Below, one piece after another: positions 1 through 10,989 of a stretch of 64,000 nt of DNA. The position numbers and the translations under genes were made by a program. Source of the DNA: Adiantum capillus-veneris (taxonomy: Eukaryota; Streptophyta; Polypodiopsida; Polypodiales; Pteridaceae); NCBI GenBank assembly GCA_014529385.2, contig CM043967.1:1832501-1896500 (forward strand), read 5' to 3'. The notes beneath the pieces are model-generated. The model saw only the letters and a list, made by a program, of their open reading frames with translations, made no database searches and was not told the origin of the DNA. Every line of letters begins with the position of its first letter. Within the stretch, counting starts at the first letter, position 1.

Positions 1-653
1 GAAACATGGTCGGATTTTGCCAGGGAAGCTCGAAATTTGTGTCTAGGCCTGGCTATGGATGGTGTAAATCCATTTGGTCAAAGATCAACATCTTATAGTG
101 TATGGCCCGTTTTCATCGTCAACTACAACATTCCCCTGTGGTTGACTACGAAGAAAGGGGCACCTATGGCTAAGCTTGATTGTGCCGAGGTGGTAAAAAG
201 TGAAGAATATGGATGTGTATCGTCGTCCACTACTGGAAGAGCTACAATAATTCCGGATTGGCATAGAAGTGGTGGATATGAGCCGACACACAGGTCGACG
301 GAGTGCTTTGATCCGAGCCTTTCTAATGTGGACCATGCATGACTATCCCGGACTAACAGAATGCTCAAGTGATTTACACTTAAACTCAAACACTATAAAT
401 CTTGGTTTTTCTCAAGCTTATCTATTGTCATGTGTATACATGCAGGGCTTCAAACAAGCGGATACAGAACATGTGTCACATGTGGACCTAGACTGAATGC
501 ACGTCGGGCACCCTCATTGAAGAAGCAAATCTACAAAGGTCATTAAGAGTATCTTCCAAAGAATTATGTGTTACGCGATGGATTTTTGGGAAAAGAGCCA
601 CTGAGGATGTCTGCACAAGCATGGTTAGAGCAAAAGGAGATGTGTGATGACGG
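1..653 (+). pseudogene. TNP2-like CACTA transposase, upstream segment
   Basis: The frame starting near position 2 encodes RNLCLGLAMDGVNPFG followed by STSYSVWPV and PLWLTTKKG, the hallmark block of the plant TNP2 (transposase_21) family. Further down, the GYRTCVTCGPRLNARRAPS region (about 445-515) and YLPKNYVLRDGF (about 550-590) match the zinc-knuckle-like and downstream parts of the same family. Frame changes, a stop near 543 and a possible intron around 330-440 break the reading frame. The protein would bind element ends and catalyse cut-and-paste transposition. Coding is cut at 653 by element A and continues at 8305. Confidence 0.75.
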
Positions 654-1871
654 TGATAGACCACTTTTGATGTGTACAAAGTAGCACTTATATACATGGT
701 CATATGTACAAAAAGATGTAAATACATGCATTTGGGAGCTTTGCAATGTTGTTTCAAGTTCAAAAAAAGATGCAACATGTACACATTGTGAATAGTCAGG
801 TTCGTGCGCTAGCAGTCGAACACATGTACATGCCCGTATAGGGTATCGGGGCCTTTGGTTTTAGGTGGCCTATTTTGGTTCTAGATAATTTTTTTGAGCT
901 TTCTATAATGTAAATAATGCAAGTGACAAGTATGGGTACTCTCATCCAGCTCGAGAAGTTTGAAACATGCAGTAACTGTCTATTTACGGTACCTGATTTG
1001 CGGTGATGCGTGCATCGCCCTAGAAGTGGTCAAAAATAGAATGTGGGGATGTGGCAAAGTTCTTTGGGTATTGAGGATCAAGCGTACAAAATTTGGTGAA
1101 TTTTGGAGTCCCGTTTGGGGTTTTTCCCACGAAAAATGCCCGTCGGGGGTCAAAACTGGCCAAAACTGGCCCAAAAAAGGTCAAAAAAGGTGTGAAAAGG
1201 CATCAAAGTGCCACATCAGTGACGCTGCCATGAGTGCTTGGGCTAAAGGAGAATTTTGGAAGCCAAGTTTTGGCACTTTCACCTCTCTGTGTTGGGAAGG
1301 AAGCAGGGTTCCTACAGGTGGTCTAGTGGAGTCCCGTCGCATTCACGTCCTGTTTTCGAGTGTGTGGAGGAGTGAATGAGAGCTTTCTCTCTTCAATTTT
1401 GCACTTGGGAGAGTCTATGGAAGTTCTGAGGTTTCCATGGATGTGTGTGTGCGAGGAATTGAGGGAAGAAGGTGCGGCTTTCTGCAAGACTATGTGACCC
1501 TGTATCGGTGCCATTAGGGTTGGCGCTACTCCAAAGAGTCCAACAAAGTGGAGTTGGGTGAAGGCTTTGCAATGGTTTGAGAGTGGTATTTTGTGGCTGG
1601 AGTTTTTGGGTTTTTGATGGTTTTTCTTGTGTATTTTGGTCACCATCAAGCGTGATTTCCAATGTTGATCACCTCGACTCACCTTGTAGTGTCTGCGGGC
1701 AGGCAAGGGCTTGTAGGTCGAGGCGTTTGGAGTTTGAATTGAGCTTGTGGGTAGAATTTTTAGGGAGCTTTTGAGTGGTGGTGAGTGAGGTAAGGAATTT
1801 AAGTAAATTCCTTGTATTGTGTTGAGTTTTCTGGGTGTGTGAGTGTGTGCACGACATCTTTTGCTCCATCA
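654..1871 (+). repeat. Element A 5' LTR
   Basis: About 1.2 kb, aligned end to end with 7094-8304. It begins TGATAGACC and ends CTCCATCA. It holds no real gene; ORFs of 60-140 codons here are chance. TCTATAATG near 903 corresponds to TTATATAATG in the 3' LTR and may be the decayed TATA box. Confidence 0.9.
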
Positions 1872-1876
1872 TCCTT

Positions 1877-1894
1877 TGGCGATCATGCTGGGGA
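1877..1894 (+). other. Element A primer-binding site (candidate)
   Basis: Six bases after the 5' LTR the sequence TGGCGATCATGCTGGGGA resembles the TGGCGCC...GGGGA primer site that Tat/Athila elements use to pair with the 3' end of tRNA-Asp. Several central bases differ, so this is a decayed or variant site. The match is by eye. Confidence 0.5.
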
Positions 1895-2038
1895 GCGGAA
1901 ATTTGCCGGTTGTGCACCCAGGTGAAGGGTTTTGTTGTGATGTCCGAGCTTCATTGAAGAAAAGTGGTGGTTTGGTTGAGGTGCAAGACTTCAAATTTTG
2001 TGGAGTTACTCACGCAAGGGAGAAGCGACTCCGAAGAG

Positions 2039-2845
2039 ATGGCTTATATTCAGCCAGTGTTCACAGGGAAGGAGGATGTGAAGGACTGGATTGCGGATTT
2101 TGAGTGGCATACGCTTGGTATGCACATTCTGAATGACGAAGCAAAGCTTCATGTATTTACTCTCGCACTCAAAGGAGAAGCTCGGGAGTGGTTTGAAGGT
2201 TTAGAGGAAGACAAAAAGCAAACATGGGAGCAGGTGAAGCTGGCAATTTTTGACAGGTTTGGGAAGAAACTAACCGCAACAAAAGCGACGACAAAATTGA
2301 GAGGTTTGCAACAAGATGTTCATGCTAACTTTAAAGAGTTTTTGCAACACTTCAAAGGAATTTGGGTTCAATCAGAGGTGGCATCCCAAGTACCTGCAGG
2401 GGATTTCTTTAAAGTGCGTCATTTTATGGATTGTCTCCATCCAAGTGTAAGGGAGAAGGTTGATCAAGATGAGCCTGTCACATTTGAGAGAGCTGTGGAA
2501 ATTGCTAAGAGCAAGAAGATCAAGAGAAGGTGGGAGCAAGGCATGACATACACTGAGCCAGTTGTGGTGCAACCAATGGTCCCTCTGGCAACGGATGATA
2601 GAGTGGAGCGAGTGGTTCAAGGTCCAGATCCCGTTATGGCTCGGGTTTTTCATGATCTTGCCGGTCAGTTGTTGCAAGAATTAATAATTAACATAATGAA
2701 TAGGAACCAAAGAGAAGAGAGGCCAGCTGGGAGAGGTAGGGGACGAAGGCTACAAGGTAGATGCTACAATTGTGATGAAGAGGGTCACTACACCCCTGAT
2801 TGTCCTGAACCACCACGAGAGAGAGGAGGGATATACCCCTTGTAA
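2039..2845 (+). pseudogene. Element A gag
   Basis: The ATG at 2039 opens a 268-codon frame containing a Retrotrans_gag domain (WIADFEWHTLG, GEAREWFEGL, W..VK.AIFDRFG) and near its end one CCHC zinc knuckle CYNCDEEGHYTPDCP at about 2761-2805. Gag forms the virus-like particle and binds element RNA. The TAA at 2843 lies in the same frame that continues through protease and reverse transcriptase. A single gag-pol frame with later stops is therefore the likely ancestral state. The start is chosen because the gag domain begins right after it. Confidence 0.8.
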
Positions 2846-3769
2846 GAAGGTAGAATAGAAGAAAATCATCAAGAGCGAGAACTAGAAGCACCACCGCCGC
2901 AGCAACCACCACAACCGTTGCCTGGAAGTGGAGAAGGTAGAGCTATTAACATCATTACCCTTGAGCATCAAGATGTGGATGTTTTGGCCAATAAGAGAGC
3001 TAGGCATGATAGGGAGAAAGAGACAGAAGAAGAGAGGGAAACAAGAGCAAGGAAAGGAAAGGCTAAGGTAGAAGACAAACCAGAAAGTAGCAAGAGGCGG
3101 CGAAGAAGGAAAATTGGTCCAAAGGACTACCTCCTTGGCCAAGGTGTTGAAGACTATGATATTGTCGACGACATACGAAATCAAAAGGCAAATATATATT
3201 TTGGTCAATTGGTGGCTTTGAACGCTAAATTGAGGAGGCAGTGGACCAAGTGATTGAGTACACGGCTTCCTTCCAAGAAGGAAAAGCATCAAAGCATGGT
3301 GTCTTCCTTGAGGGTTGGTCACCCAATGGATATGGTTCCATTAGTTGAAGCTATGCTGGGAAAGAAGACGGAAGTCCAAGCATATGTGGATGGTGGTGCC
3401 CAGGTATGTGTCATGACTGAGGCTATCATGAAGGAAGCAGGCGTTAAGATGTCAGTGAATGCTTCGATCCGTATGAGGATGGCCAACCACAAAAAGGCAA
3501 GGTGTCTTGGAATAGCTGAAGATGTGAAGATAAAAGTCTTGGGGATTGAGTGCTTGGTTGATTGCTACGTGATGCAAGCGGGTGAGAATGCTTATCCGAT
3601 CATTTTAGGGAGGCCATGGATTATAACCCTTGGTGCAAAGCAGGATTGGGGCACAAGCTTGATCACCATCCCCGACAAAGAGAAAGGAAGGACCATTGTC
3701 TACAACATGAAGACACACGAGAGCCGTACACAGCGCCTATTGGAGATGCAAGATACAGATTTGACATAA
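2846..3769 (+). pseudogene. Element A gag-pol linker and aspartic protease
   Basis: Same frame as gag. A lysine/arginine/glutamate-rich linker (about 2990-3120) leads to an in-frame TGA at 3251, then a retroviral-type aspartic protease. The active-site triplet appears as DGG in YVDGGAQVCVMT (about 3384-3420), and the C-terminal ILGRPW is at about 3601-3618. DGG in place of D(S/T)G also occurs in element C here, so it may be a lineage trait rather than decay. The frame stops at 3767. The protease would cut the Gag-Pol polyprotein. Confidence 0.7.
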
Positions 3770-4943
3770 ACTACGTCATACGATAGTGATGCGTCGTCTA
3801 CGACATCAGAAGAAAGTGTAGAGGAAGGATTGATGCAATTATGTACTCATCTTTTTGGGATAAGTGTTGAAAAGGAAGCATCGATGCATGATGTGAATGT
3901 CAAGGAGAAGAAGGATAGTCCAAAAGCAATTGTAGAGCCTGCCAAAGTGAATGTAAGGAGCATGCTAGGAGAGGACTTGACAGAAAAAGAAAAAAAGGAG
4001 TATGAAGACATGTTCAAGGAGTTTCCAAAGCTATTCTCCATTGAATATACAGAGTTGCAAGGAGCTAAAGGAGTCGAGCATAGAATCAATCTAAAAGAAG
4101 GTGCCAAGCCAAAGGTTCAAAAGCTTAGGAGGTTGGGGGTCATTCATGAGAAGGCACTTCATGAAGAGGTGACGAAGCTTTTGGAAATAGATTTCATCTT
4201 TCGAGTGCCCAAGAAGAACGGAAGATTTAGGACATGTGTTGATTTCAAACCTTTGAATGCTGCCACAAAAAGAAATCATTATCCACTACCCTTCCTAGAT
4301 GAAATCCTCAATCAGGTTTCCGGTCATGAACGTTACTCAATCATGGATGGATTTTCTGGCTACTTTCAGATCTTGATAGTGATTGAAGACGACCTTCATT
4401 ACTCCTTGGGGTTGTTTTGCCTACAAAAGAGTGCCTTTTGGGCTGGTTAATGCATATGCTGCCTTCCAAGGATGGATGAATAGAGTGTTTGGTCCCTACT
4501 TGGGTAAGTTCATTCGTGTTTTCATGGATGACATTGGGTGTTATAGCTCCAGGGTCACACATTTGGAGAAGCTGAGGTTGAGTTTTAAAAGGCTTCAACA
4601 GGAGGGTGGGCAACTCAACCCAAAGAAGTGTAAATTTTCTCCTGCCATAGTCCATTTGCTAGGACATGTGGTTTCCCAAAATGGAATAGAAGCTGACCCA
4701 AAGAAAGTTAAGGCTTTATTGATTATGGATCCGCCCAACAACACAAAGGATTTAGCATCATTTGTGCATAAGCTCAGGTACTTGTCACGTTTTTTTTGGA
4801 TGCTATGTCAGTATGTGTATCCTCTCCAGAAATCGAGTCAAAGAGTTCAAGGGTTTGAATGGAATGAAGACATGCAACAGGCTTTTGATGGCATCAAGGA
4901 GGAATTGTGTGCTTTACCAACAGTGAGTCCTCCTGACTTGTAG
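3770..4943 (+). pseudogene. Element A reverse transcriptase
   Basis: The RT reads RVPKKNGRFRTCVDFKPLN (about 4204-4260), then DGFSGYFQ. A frameshift near 4380-4390 moves it to the frame that holds CFAYKRVPFGLVNAYAAFQ and the catalytic VFMDDI (about 4519-4536), a YxDD-type motif with both aspartates kept. The frame ends at a TAG at 4941. It would copy the element's RNA into DNA. The frameshift and stop make it non-functional as read. Confidence 0.85.
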
Positions 4944-6661
4944 TCGATTTTCTATGTATCTATTAGTGTGGGGTCAGTAGCTTTTGGGTCGGTTCTCTTA
5001 CAAAAGCAAGGAAGGAACTTCAAGCCTTTTTTTTTGAGAGCAAGATGAAGAATGTAAGCGAGTTCTCCTACACAGAAATGGAACAGTGGGTATTTGCCTT
5101 GGTTCTTGCTTGTCGAAGGTTCCAAACCTATTTGTTGCCCCAAAAGTTCTATGTGCTCACCACATCGAATCTTTTGCCTGATGTAGTACAACATTTGAAG
5201 CCTAGCAAGCGCATCTTAAAGTGGACTTTGGAGCTTCAAGAGTATGAGTTTGAGTTTAAAGTGGATCATTCTATTAAAGCTCACTTGGCAGACATAGTGG
5301 TACATAAGGGGGGGGAGCTTCCATCTTACCCAAGGGTGGATAAGGATGATCATGAAGAGGAAGTAGATATTACAGATGCGTATACAATGATGTTTGATGG
5401 TGCATACAAGAAAGTACTTCAAAAGGCAAGTGGTGGGGTAGTCATTAAGAACCCAAAAGGCGATGTAATCTTTTCTAGAGCTTACGATCTTGATGAAGCT
5501 GAAAGCAACAATGAGGCCAAGTATCTCACGCTTTTACTTGGGTTGAAGCAGTGTGTTGAGTTTGGATTGAAGAGGGTCATTGCAAAAGGGGATGCGTTGC
5601 TAGTCATGAATCAGTTGCTTGGTTTGTGGAATGTTAAGAAAGACAATTTGAAGAAGTGGTTCTATGGCATCAAGAAGCTTTTGCATGAGTTTGAGAAGAT
5701 ACAATTTAAGCATGTTCCTCGTGAGAAAAATAAAGAAGCTGATGAATTGGCTAGGGACAAGTTGGATGCCTTGGTAGCTCCTTCAAAGGTCAAGGAAGCC
5801 TTGTATGCAGGAAGGGAATCATTGCAAGATGTAGAAGTATTTCTTAGTAAAGGGAAATGTCCAGAGGGCATGTCAAAAGTTCGATGTCAGAGAATAGTTT
5901 CAAAAGCAAGAAACTACACATTGGTAGGTGAGGATCTCATGCTTTATGGCAAGGATAGCATTTTGAGAAAAGTGCCGTACAAAGAAGAGATAGGCTTGAT
6001 TTTGGAGCACTACCATGAAGAAACAGGCCATCAAGGCAAGGATCAGGTTGTCTTTCGTGTTTTGAGAGCAGGTTACTTTTGGCCCTCTACGATGAGAGAT
6101 GCTTATTTTTGGTGCAAGTCATGCCATGAATGCCAAGTGTTTGCAAATCGGAAGCTTTTGGATGAGCCTCAAAAAGCTATAATGTATTTTGATGCATTTG
6201 CAAAATGGGGAGTAGATGCTGTAGGTCCAATGTCGAGGACCAACAATGGCAAAAGGTATATCCTTGTGGCTATGGACTATTTGACAAAATGGGTGGAGGC
6301 AAGAGTAGTAAAAGATGTAACAGCAGGAAGAGTGGCCTCTTTTTTATATGAACAGGTGTATTGTAGGTTTGGAGCTCCTATGGTTATCATTTTTGATCGT
6401 GGACCAGGGTTTAGGGGAAAACTTGTTGCTGCTCTCATGGAGAAATTGAAAATTCAGCATAGGCACTCTTCTCCTTACTGTTGAGAACTGCAATGGTCAA
6501 ATTGTGAAGATGCTAGCAAAGTATGCTAGAGAGTATCCTAAAGAGTGGGACTTGGACTTGGAAAAGTGTTTATGGGCTTATAGAACTGCATATAGAGTGT
6601 CAACACAATTTACACCATATGAGCTTTTTTATGGAAAAGAATCTCTTATGCCCATACAAGT
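4944..6661 (+). pseudogene. Element A RNase H, second (archaeal-type) RNase H and integrase
   Basis: A first RNase H (about 4944-5310) has lost canonical acidic residues. A second, archaeal-type RNase H starts at FDGAYKK (about 5393), with NNEAKY, KGDALLV and EADELARD supplying the four acidic positions. Integrase follows: an H..H/CKSCHEC zinc domain (about 6005-6140), the first core aspartate in WGVDAVGP (about 6206) and the second in IFDRGPGF (about 6390). A stop at 6482 and a frameshift precede NGQIVK, where the third catalytic residue, glutamate, is replaced by valine. Another stop occurs at 6664. The two RNase H domains place the element in the Tat lineage. Confidence 0.85.
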
Positions 6662-6666
6662 GTAGT

Positions 6667-7044
6667 TAGATGCCTTGAAGTTGTTGTGCAAAATGCAAGG
6701 TGAACATAATGACAAGTTGCAAGAAAGAATTCTTTCTCTAGAGTTGCTACGAATGAATAGAGAGAAAGCCAGTGATTATTATCTTCAACAAGCAGAGACA
6801 AGGATGGAGAAAATGAATAAGAGGCTGCCAGAGAAAGAGAGATCTGGTGATGAAGTATGATTCTCGCTTGGATTTTACTTTTCAAAAGAAGTTGAGGGAC
6901 AAATGGTTGGGTCCCTACAGAGTGAAGCATGTATTTCATAATGGAACCTATGAGTTGGAAAAATTGTCTGGTGAACGTTTGCGCTACAGAATAAATAGGT
7001 ATCGATTGATGAAATATTTGCGAGGGATGTGGTTCCAGATGCAA
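6667..7044 (+). pseudogene. Element A integrase C-terminal region
   Basis: Two overlapping frames (about 6675-6860 and 6847-7044) carry the distal integrase: a charged helix-rich stretch (LLRMNREKASDYYLQQAETR) and the small beta-barrel domain with WLGPYRVKHVFHNGTYEL (about 6906-6959). This part binds DNA. It ends 50 bases before the 3' LTR. GAGTGTGGGCAAAGA (about 7079-7093) directly before the LTR may be a weak polypurine tract. Confidence 0.7.
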
Positions 7045-7093
7045 ACAGTCTCTTGGTTGAGCATAAATGCTCTACCTAGAGTGTGGGCAAAGA

Positions 7094-8304
7094 TGACAGA
7101 CCGCTTTTGACGTATACAAAGTAGCACTTATATGCATGGTCATATGTACAAAAAGATGTAAATACATGCATTTGGGAGCTTTGCGACGTGGTTTCAAGTT
7201 CAAAAAAAGATGCAGCGTGTACACATTGTGAATAGTCAGGTTCGCGTGCTAGCAGTCGAACACATGTACATGCCCGTATAGGGTATTGGGGCCTTGGATA
7301 TGGTTTTAGGTGGCCTCTTTTGGTTCTAGATAATGTGTGTGAGCTTTATATAATGTAAATAATTCAAGTGACAAGTATGGGTACTCTCATCCAGCTCGAG
7401 AAGTTTGAAACATGCAGTAATTGTCTATTTACGGTGCCTAATTTGCGATGATGCATCCACGTCCTAGAAGTGGTCAAAAATAGAATGTGGGGATGTGACA
7501 AAGTGCTTTGGGTATTGAGGATCAAGCGTACAAAATTTGGTGAATTTTGGAGTCCGTTTGGGGGTTTTCCCGCGAAAAATGTCCGTCGGGGGTCAAAACT
7601 AGCAAAAACTAGCCCAAAAAAGGTGTGAAAAGGCATCAAAGTGCCACATCAGTGACGCTGCCGTGAGTGCTTGGGCTGAAGGAGAATTTTGGAAGCCAAG
7701 TTTTGGCACTTTCACCTCTCTGTGCTGGGAAGGAAGCAGGGTTCCTACAGGTGGTCTAGTGGAGTCCCGTCGCATTCGCGTCCTATTTTCGAGTGTGTGG
7801 AGGAGTGAATGAGAGCTTTCTCTCTTCAATTTTGCACTTGGGAGAGTCTATGGAAGTTCTGAGGTTTCCATGGATGTGTGTGTGCGAGGAATTGAGGGAA
7901 TAAGGTGCGGTTTTCTGCAAGACTATGTGACCCTGTATCGGTGCCATTAGGATTGGCGCTACTCCAAAGAGTCCAACAGAGTGGAGTTGGGTGAAGGCTT
8001 TGCAATGGTTTGAGAGTGGTCTTTTGTGGTTGGAGTTTTTGGGTTTTTTATGGTTTTTCTTGTATATTTTGGTCACCATCAAGCGTGATTTCCAATGTTG
8101 ATCACCTCGACTCACCTTGTAGTGTCTGCGGGCAGGCAAGGACTTGTAGGGCGAGGCGTTTGGAGTTTGAATTGAGCTTGTGGGTAGAATTTTTAGGGAG
8201 CTTTTGAGTGGTGGTGAGTGAGGTAAGGAATTTAAGTAAATTCCTTGTATTGTGTTGAGTTTTCTAGGTGTGTGAGTGAGCGCACGACATCTTTTGCTCC
8301 ATCA
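7094..8304 (+). repeat. Element A 3' LTR
   Basis: Partner of 654-1871: starts TGACAGACC, ends CTCCATCA, then ACGG. Differences from the 5' copy are mainly transitions, with one short deletion of an imperfect repeat near 7620. Confidence 0.9.
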
Positions 8305-10262
8305 ACGGTTTGCTCCCAAGGATGAAGAGACTCTCTCTATCGTACGAGTTACCATATTGGCCCCGACTCATGACCAATCACTTGCTTGATCCAATGCACA
8401 TATTCAAGAATGTGGGTAATCTACTATGGGACCATCTGACCGGCAAGAAAGATACTTTGGGAGCCAGGGTTGAGCTTAGAAATGTGGATCATATGGAGCA
8501 ATATTGGCCGCAGATAGCATCCAGTGGATTGATAAAACTCCCTAAAGTGCCATGGATTTTCATAGGAGCCCAAGAACGCAAAGTAAAAGAGACCATTTGA
8601 TCTTTGCGGACCCCACTGGCGTAATGCACTCGCTCCAAACGTGTTTTACTAAAGAACGAAAACTTACCAGTTTGGAGTCACACGACTGGCATAAATGTGT
8701 TAAGTATGTTCATAGTGGAATATATCATAGTGGGAATTGTGTAACAAATTCGTGTGTGGACTTTAATATCATTGCTGCACGTGTTTTGCAGTTTATTTTA
8801 TCGGTGGCCATTGAGGGATGTTTGTCTCTTGACATCCGTAACACAATCTACAAACTTGCGAAGTTGGTGCAATGGATCTTACAAAAGGAGATCAACGTAG
8901 ACTCCATACCATTCGCAAAACTAAACATTGTGGAGGTTATGTGCATGTTTGAGAAACACTTTCCTACTACCATGCTAACCATTCAGGTGCATCTTCTTGT
9001 TCACATAGTTGATGAGGTGGAAATAGCTGGCACAATACATTCCAGATGGATGTTCTTTTAAGAACGTTTCATGAAAACGCTCAAGGGATATGTGCGTCAG
9101 AAGGCACGCCTGGAGGGTATCATGGCAGAAGTTTGGCTAGTATCAGAGTCCCTAGTGTACATTGGAGAGTGGCTAGATGGATTTGATAAAGCCCAGGACA
9201 TGCTATGGCAAACCATAGAGGATGAGCGCATATCTGGGATTTTCATGTGCAATCTTGGTGTTGAGAAGAAGATGATGGAAGACCTAGAGACTAAAATCAA
9301 CCGATTTTGCATGCTTCACAATCCGGTGATGCAAAAGTGGATTTCACAATATGAGGATGCAAAGCAAGAACGACAAAGGGCATGAATCGAGTGGAGACGG
9401 GGAAGACGACCACCGATGCACTATTTCGACGTGTCTGGAGAGCCTACCAACATTCATGAGCTTAAGATGGTTGCACAACCAATTGAAAAGAGCACAACAA
9501 TGCGGTGAAGAAGTGGCTGAGGAGGAGTGGGAGTACTCTCGGGGTTGCGTGACCAAGGTAAATTTGCAAGGTACAACTAGTGACTTTCTAGATGTTTGAA
9601 CGGCCACTCATAATCTTTGTTGGTTGTAGTATAAGTCATACACAGCAGCATGGTGTAAAGGTCGATATTTTAGGGTGGAACGGATCGACAAAAAGCATTT
9701 TACTCAAGATTGTGGAATCGTGGCAAAATTTGAACAGTCTAGTTGACGGCGGTCCTCTGATGCAGTTCCTATGGTGGCGGAACTCACTTGCTTTGGCATG
9801 CTACAAGAGATTTTGAGGATCGATTATAGAGGATTTTTTGTCGACTTGTTCGACGTGCAATGGTTCAAGATAATCATGGAGGGTTGCAACACTACTGTGC
9901 ATAGAGGAGAGTCTGGTTTTCTTGAGGTGGATTCAACTAAGAAATGGACTGACCTAAGAGACACTTTCGTACTACCCGAGCATTGTGAACAAGTATTGTA
10001 AATAGTTAACATCCAATTTTAGAAGTTATGTGCTTGGAAGCTCTTATGTAAGTTATGTGGCTCTGGCAGGTAATATTTCATCCTACAAAGTCTGCATCAA
10101 ACTAGTGGTACGTCATAGAGGTAGCACCTTGTAGTGCACTGACATATGAAGGATACCATGTGCCAATCACAGCAGCATCAATGGAGGAGATTGGAGAAGA
10201 TGCTCAGTCAGAAGCCGCTGAGGTGGTGCCAGACGAGCATCAAGCTGCTACTTTCTATGGGG
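8305..10262 (+). pseudogene. TNP2-like CACTA transposase, downstream segment
   Basis: Coding resumes directly after element A. Recognisable TNP2 blocks are LLDPMHIFKNVGNLLWDHL (about 8380-8436), LESHDWHKCVKY (about 8671), VAIEGCLSLDIRNTIYKLAK (about 8803), VHLLVHIVDEVEIAGTIHSRWM (about 8989-9052), LKGYVRQKARLEG then VWLVSESLVYIGEW (about 9085-9175), and the C-terminal GMLQEILRIDYRGF / VQWFKI block (about 9797-9880). At least four frame changes and a TAA at 9059 disrupt it. A 77-bp GT-AG intron (9993-10069) splits the conserved CEQ-V...HPTKSASN junction. It would act together with the ORF2 product in transposition. Confidence 0.85.
9993..10069 (+). other. Intron in TNP2 pseudogene
   Basis: GTATTG...TGGCAG. 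Removing it joins CEQ to VIFHPTKSASN in frame, the pattern expected at the conserved C-terminal part of TNP2. Confidence 0.6.
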
Positions 10263-10574
10263 TGCATGCAGAGGATCTACAACTGAAAGGGAGGATATAT
10301 GTTTAAACGTAGAGATCTATTTAGATATAGGAAGTTATGTTGAGCTTTGCGAGGATGAGAGAGAGACCTCTTAAAGCCATAAATATTGTATTTGAACAAT
10401 CTAGCTCCATTTTATAATGTATATTGTATTCACATGGCTTTTTGTCCATTTCTGTCTATATGCGTCATTGCGTCATTGTATTTAATGGTCATTGCATCAT
10501 TGTGTCATTGTATTTAATGGTCTTGGCATCCACTCCAGGTACGTATTCTCTAAGTATGTTCTCACAAGCAGGGA

Positions 10575-10832
10575 CGACGAGCAGTGCTCGAAGTGGGATG
10601 GAGACTGAAGCTGCAATCGCAAAGATGGTTTTCTCAATATAGATGTTGCTCGTCCCACCACTAGATCTAGCTGATTGGGTGAAAGAGACACTAAGAAGAA
10701 CTACTACTTCTTCTCAGCGTCTCTTTCACCCGATCTATTAGATTTAGTAGTGGAGCAAGCAACTTCTATGAGCAGACCTTCACGATGCAACTTCAGTCTC
10801 CATCACACCCGGAGCGCAGTGCTTTTACCAAT
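10575..10832. repeat. Imperfect inverted repeat (foldback, about 120-bp arms)
   Basis: The arm 10575-10703 is the near reverse complement of 10704-10832. Both arms contain GGGTGAAAGAGAC(A/G)CT, the sense or complement of GGAGACTGAAG, and CACTGC. The loop is only about 7-8 bases around 10704. Arm identity looks like 75-80% by eye. It lies between the two CACTA genes and would form a long hairpin in RNA. Confidence 0.8.
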
Positions 10833-10886
10833 TCACAGAAATTCAACAAAATCTCTCTACACAGGAACCCCTCCCCCTTTATGAGT

Positions 10887-10893
10887 CCCCCCC

Positions 10894-10921
<28 letters not shown>
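10887..10921. repeat. Poly-C followed by CT repeat
   Basis: A run of about 18 C is followed directly by (CT)n. Confidence 0.95.
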
Positions 10922-10925
<4 letters not shown>

Positions 10926-10989
10926 GCCCATGTTTTCTTCTTCATTCATTCAATATTAAGTTTAAATGTTCGCATGTTTAATGCAGGTA

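Larger units (their letters stand above)
654..8304 (+). mobile_element. Element A: Ty3/gypsy LTR retrotransposon, Tat-like (dual RNase H)
   Basis: Two long direct repeats (654-1871 and 7094-8304) bound an internal region coding gag, protease, reverse transcriptase, two RNase H domains and integrase in that order, all on the plus strand. The LTRs start TGAYAGACC and end CCATCA. The four bases ACGG occur just before the left LTR (650-653) and just after the right LTR (8305-8308), a probable target duplication. The second, archaeal-type RNase H between the first RNase H and integrase is the mark of the Tat lineage. By eye the LTRs differ at roughly 4%, mostly C/T and G/A changes plus small indels. 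The coding frame has several stops and frameshifts, so the copy is inactive. Confidence 0.9.

Noticed and set aside
960-1774. ORFs of 139, 127 and 89 codons on both strands
   Set aside because: They lie in the 5' LTR of element A and recur in the 3' LTR as chance frames broken by indels.
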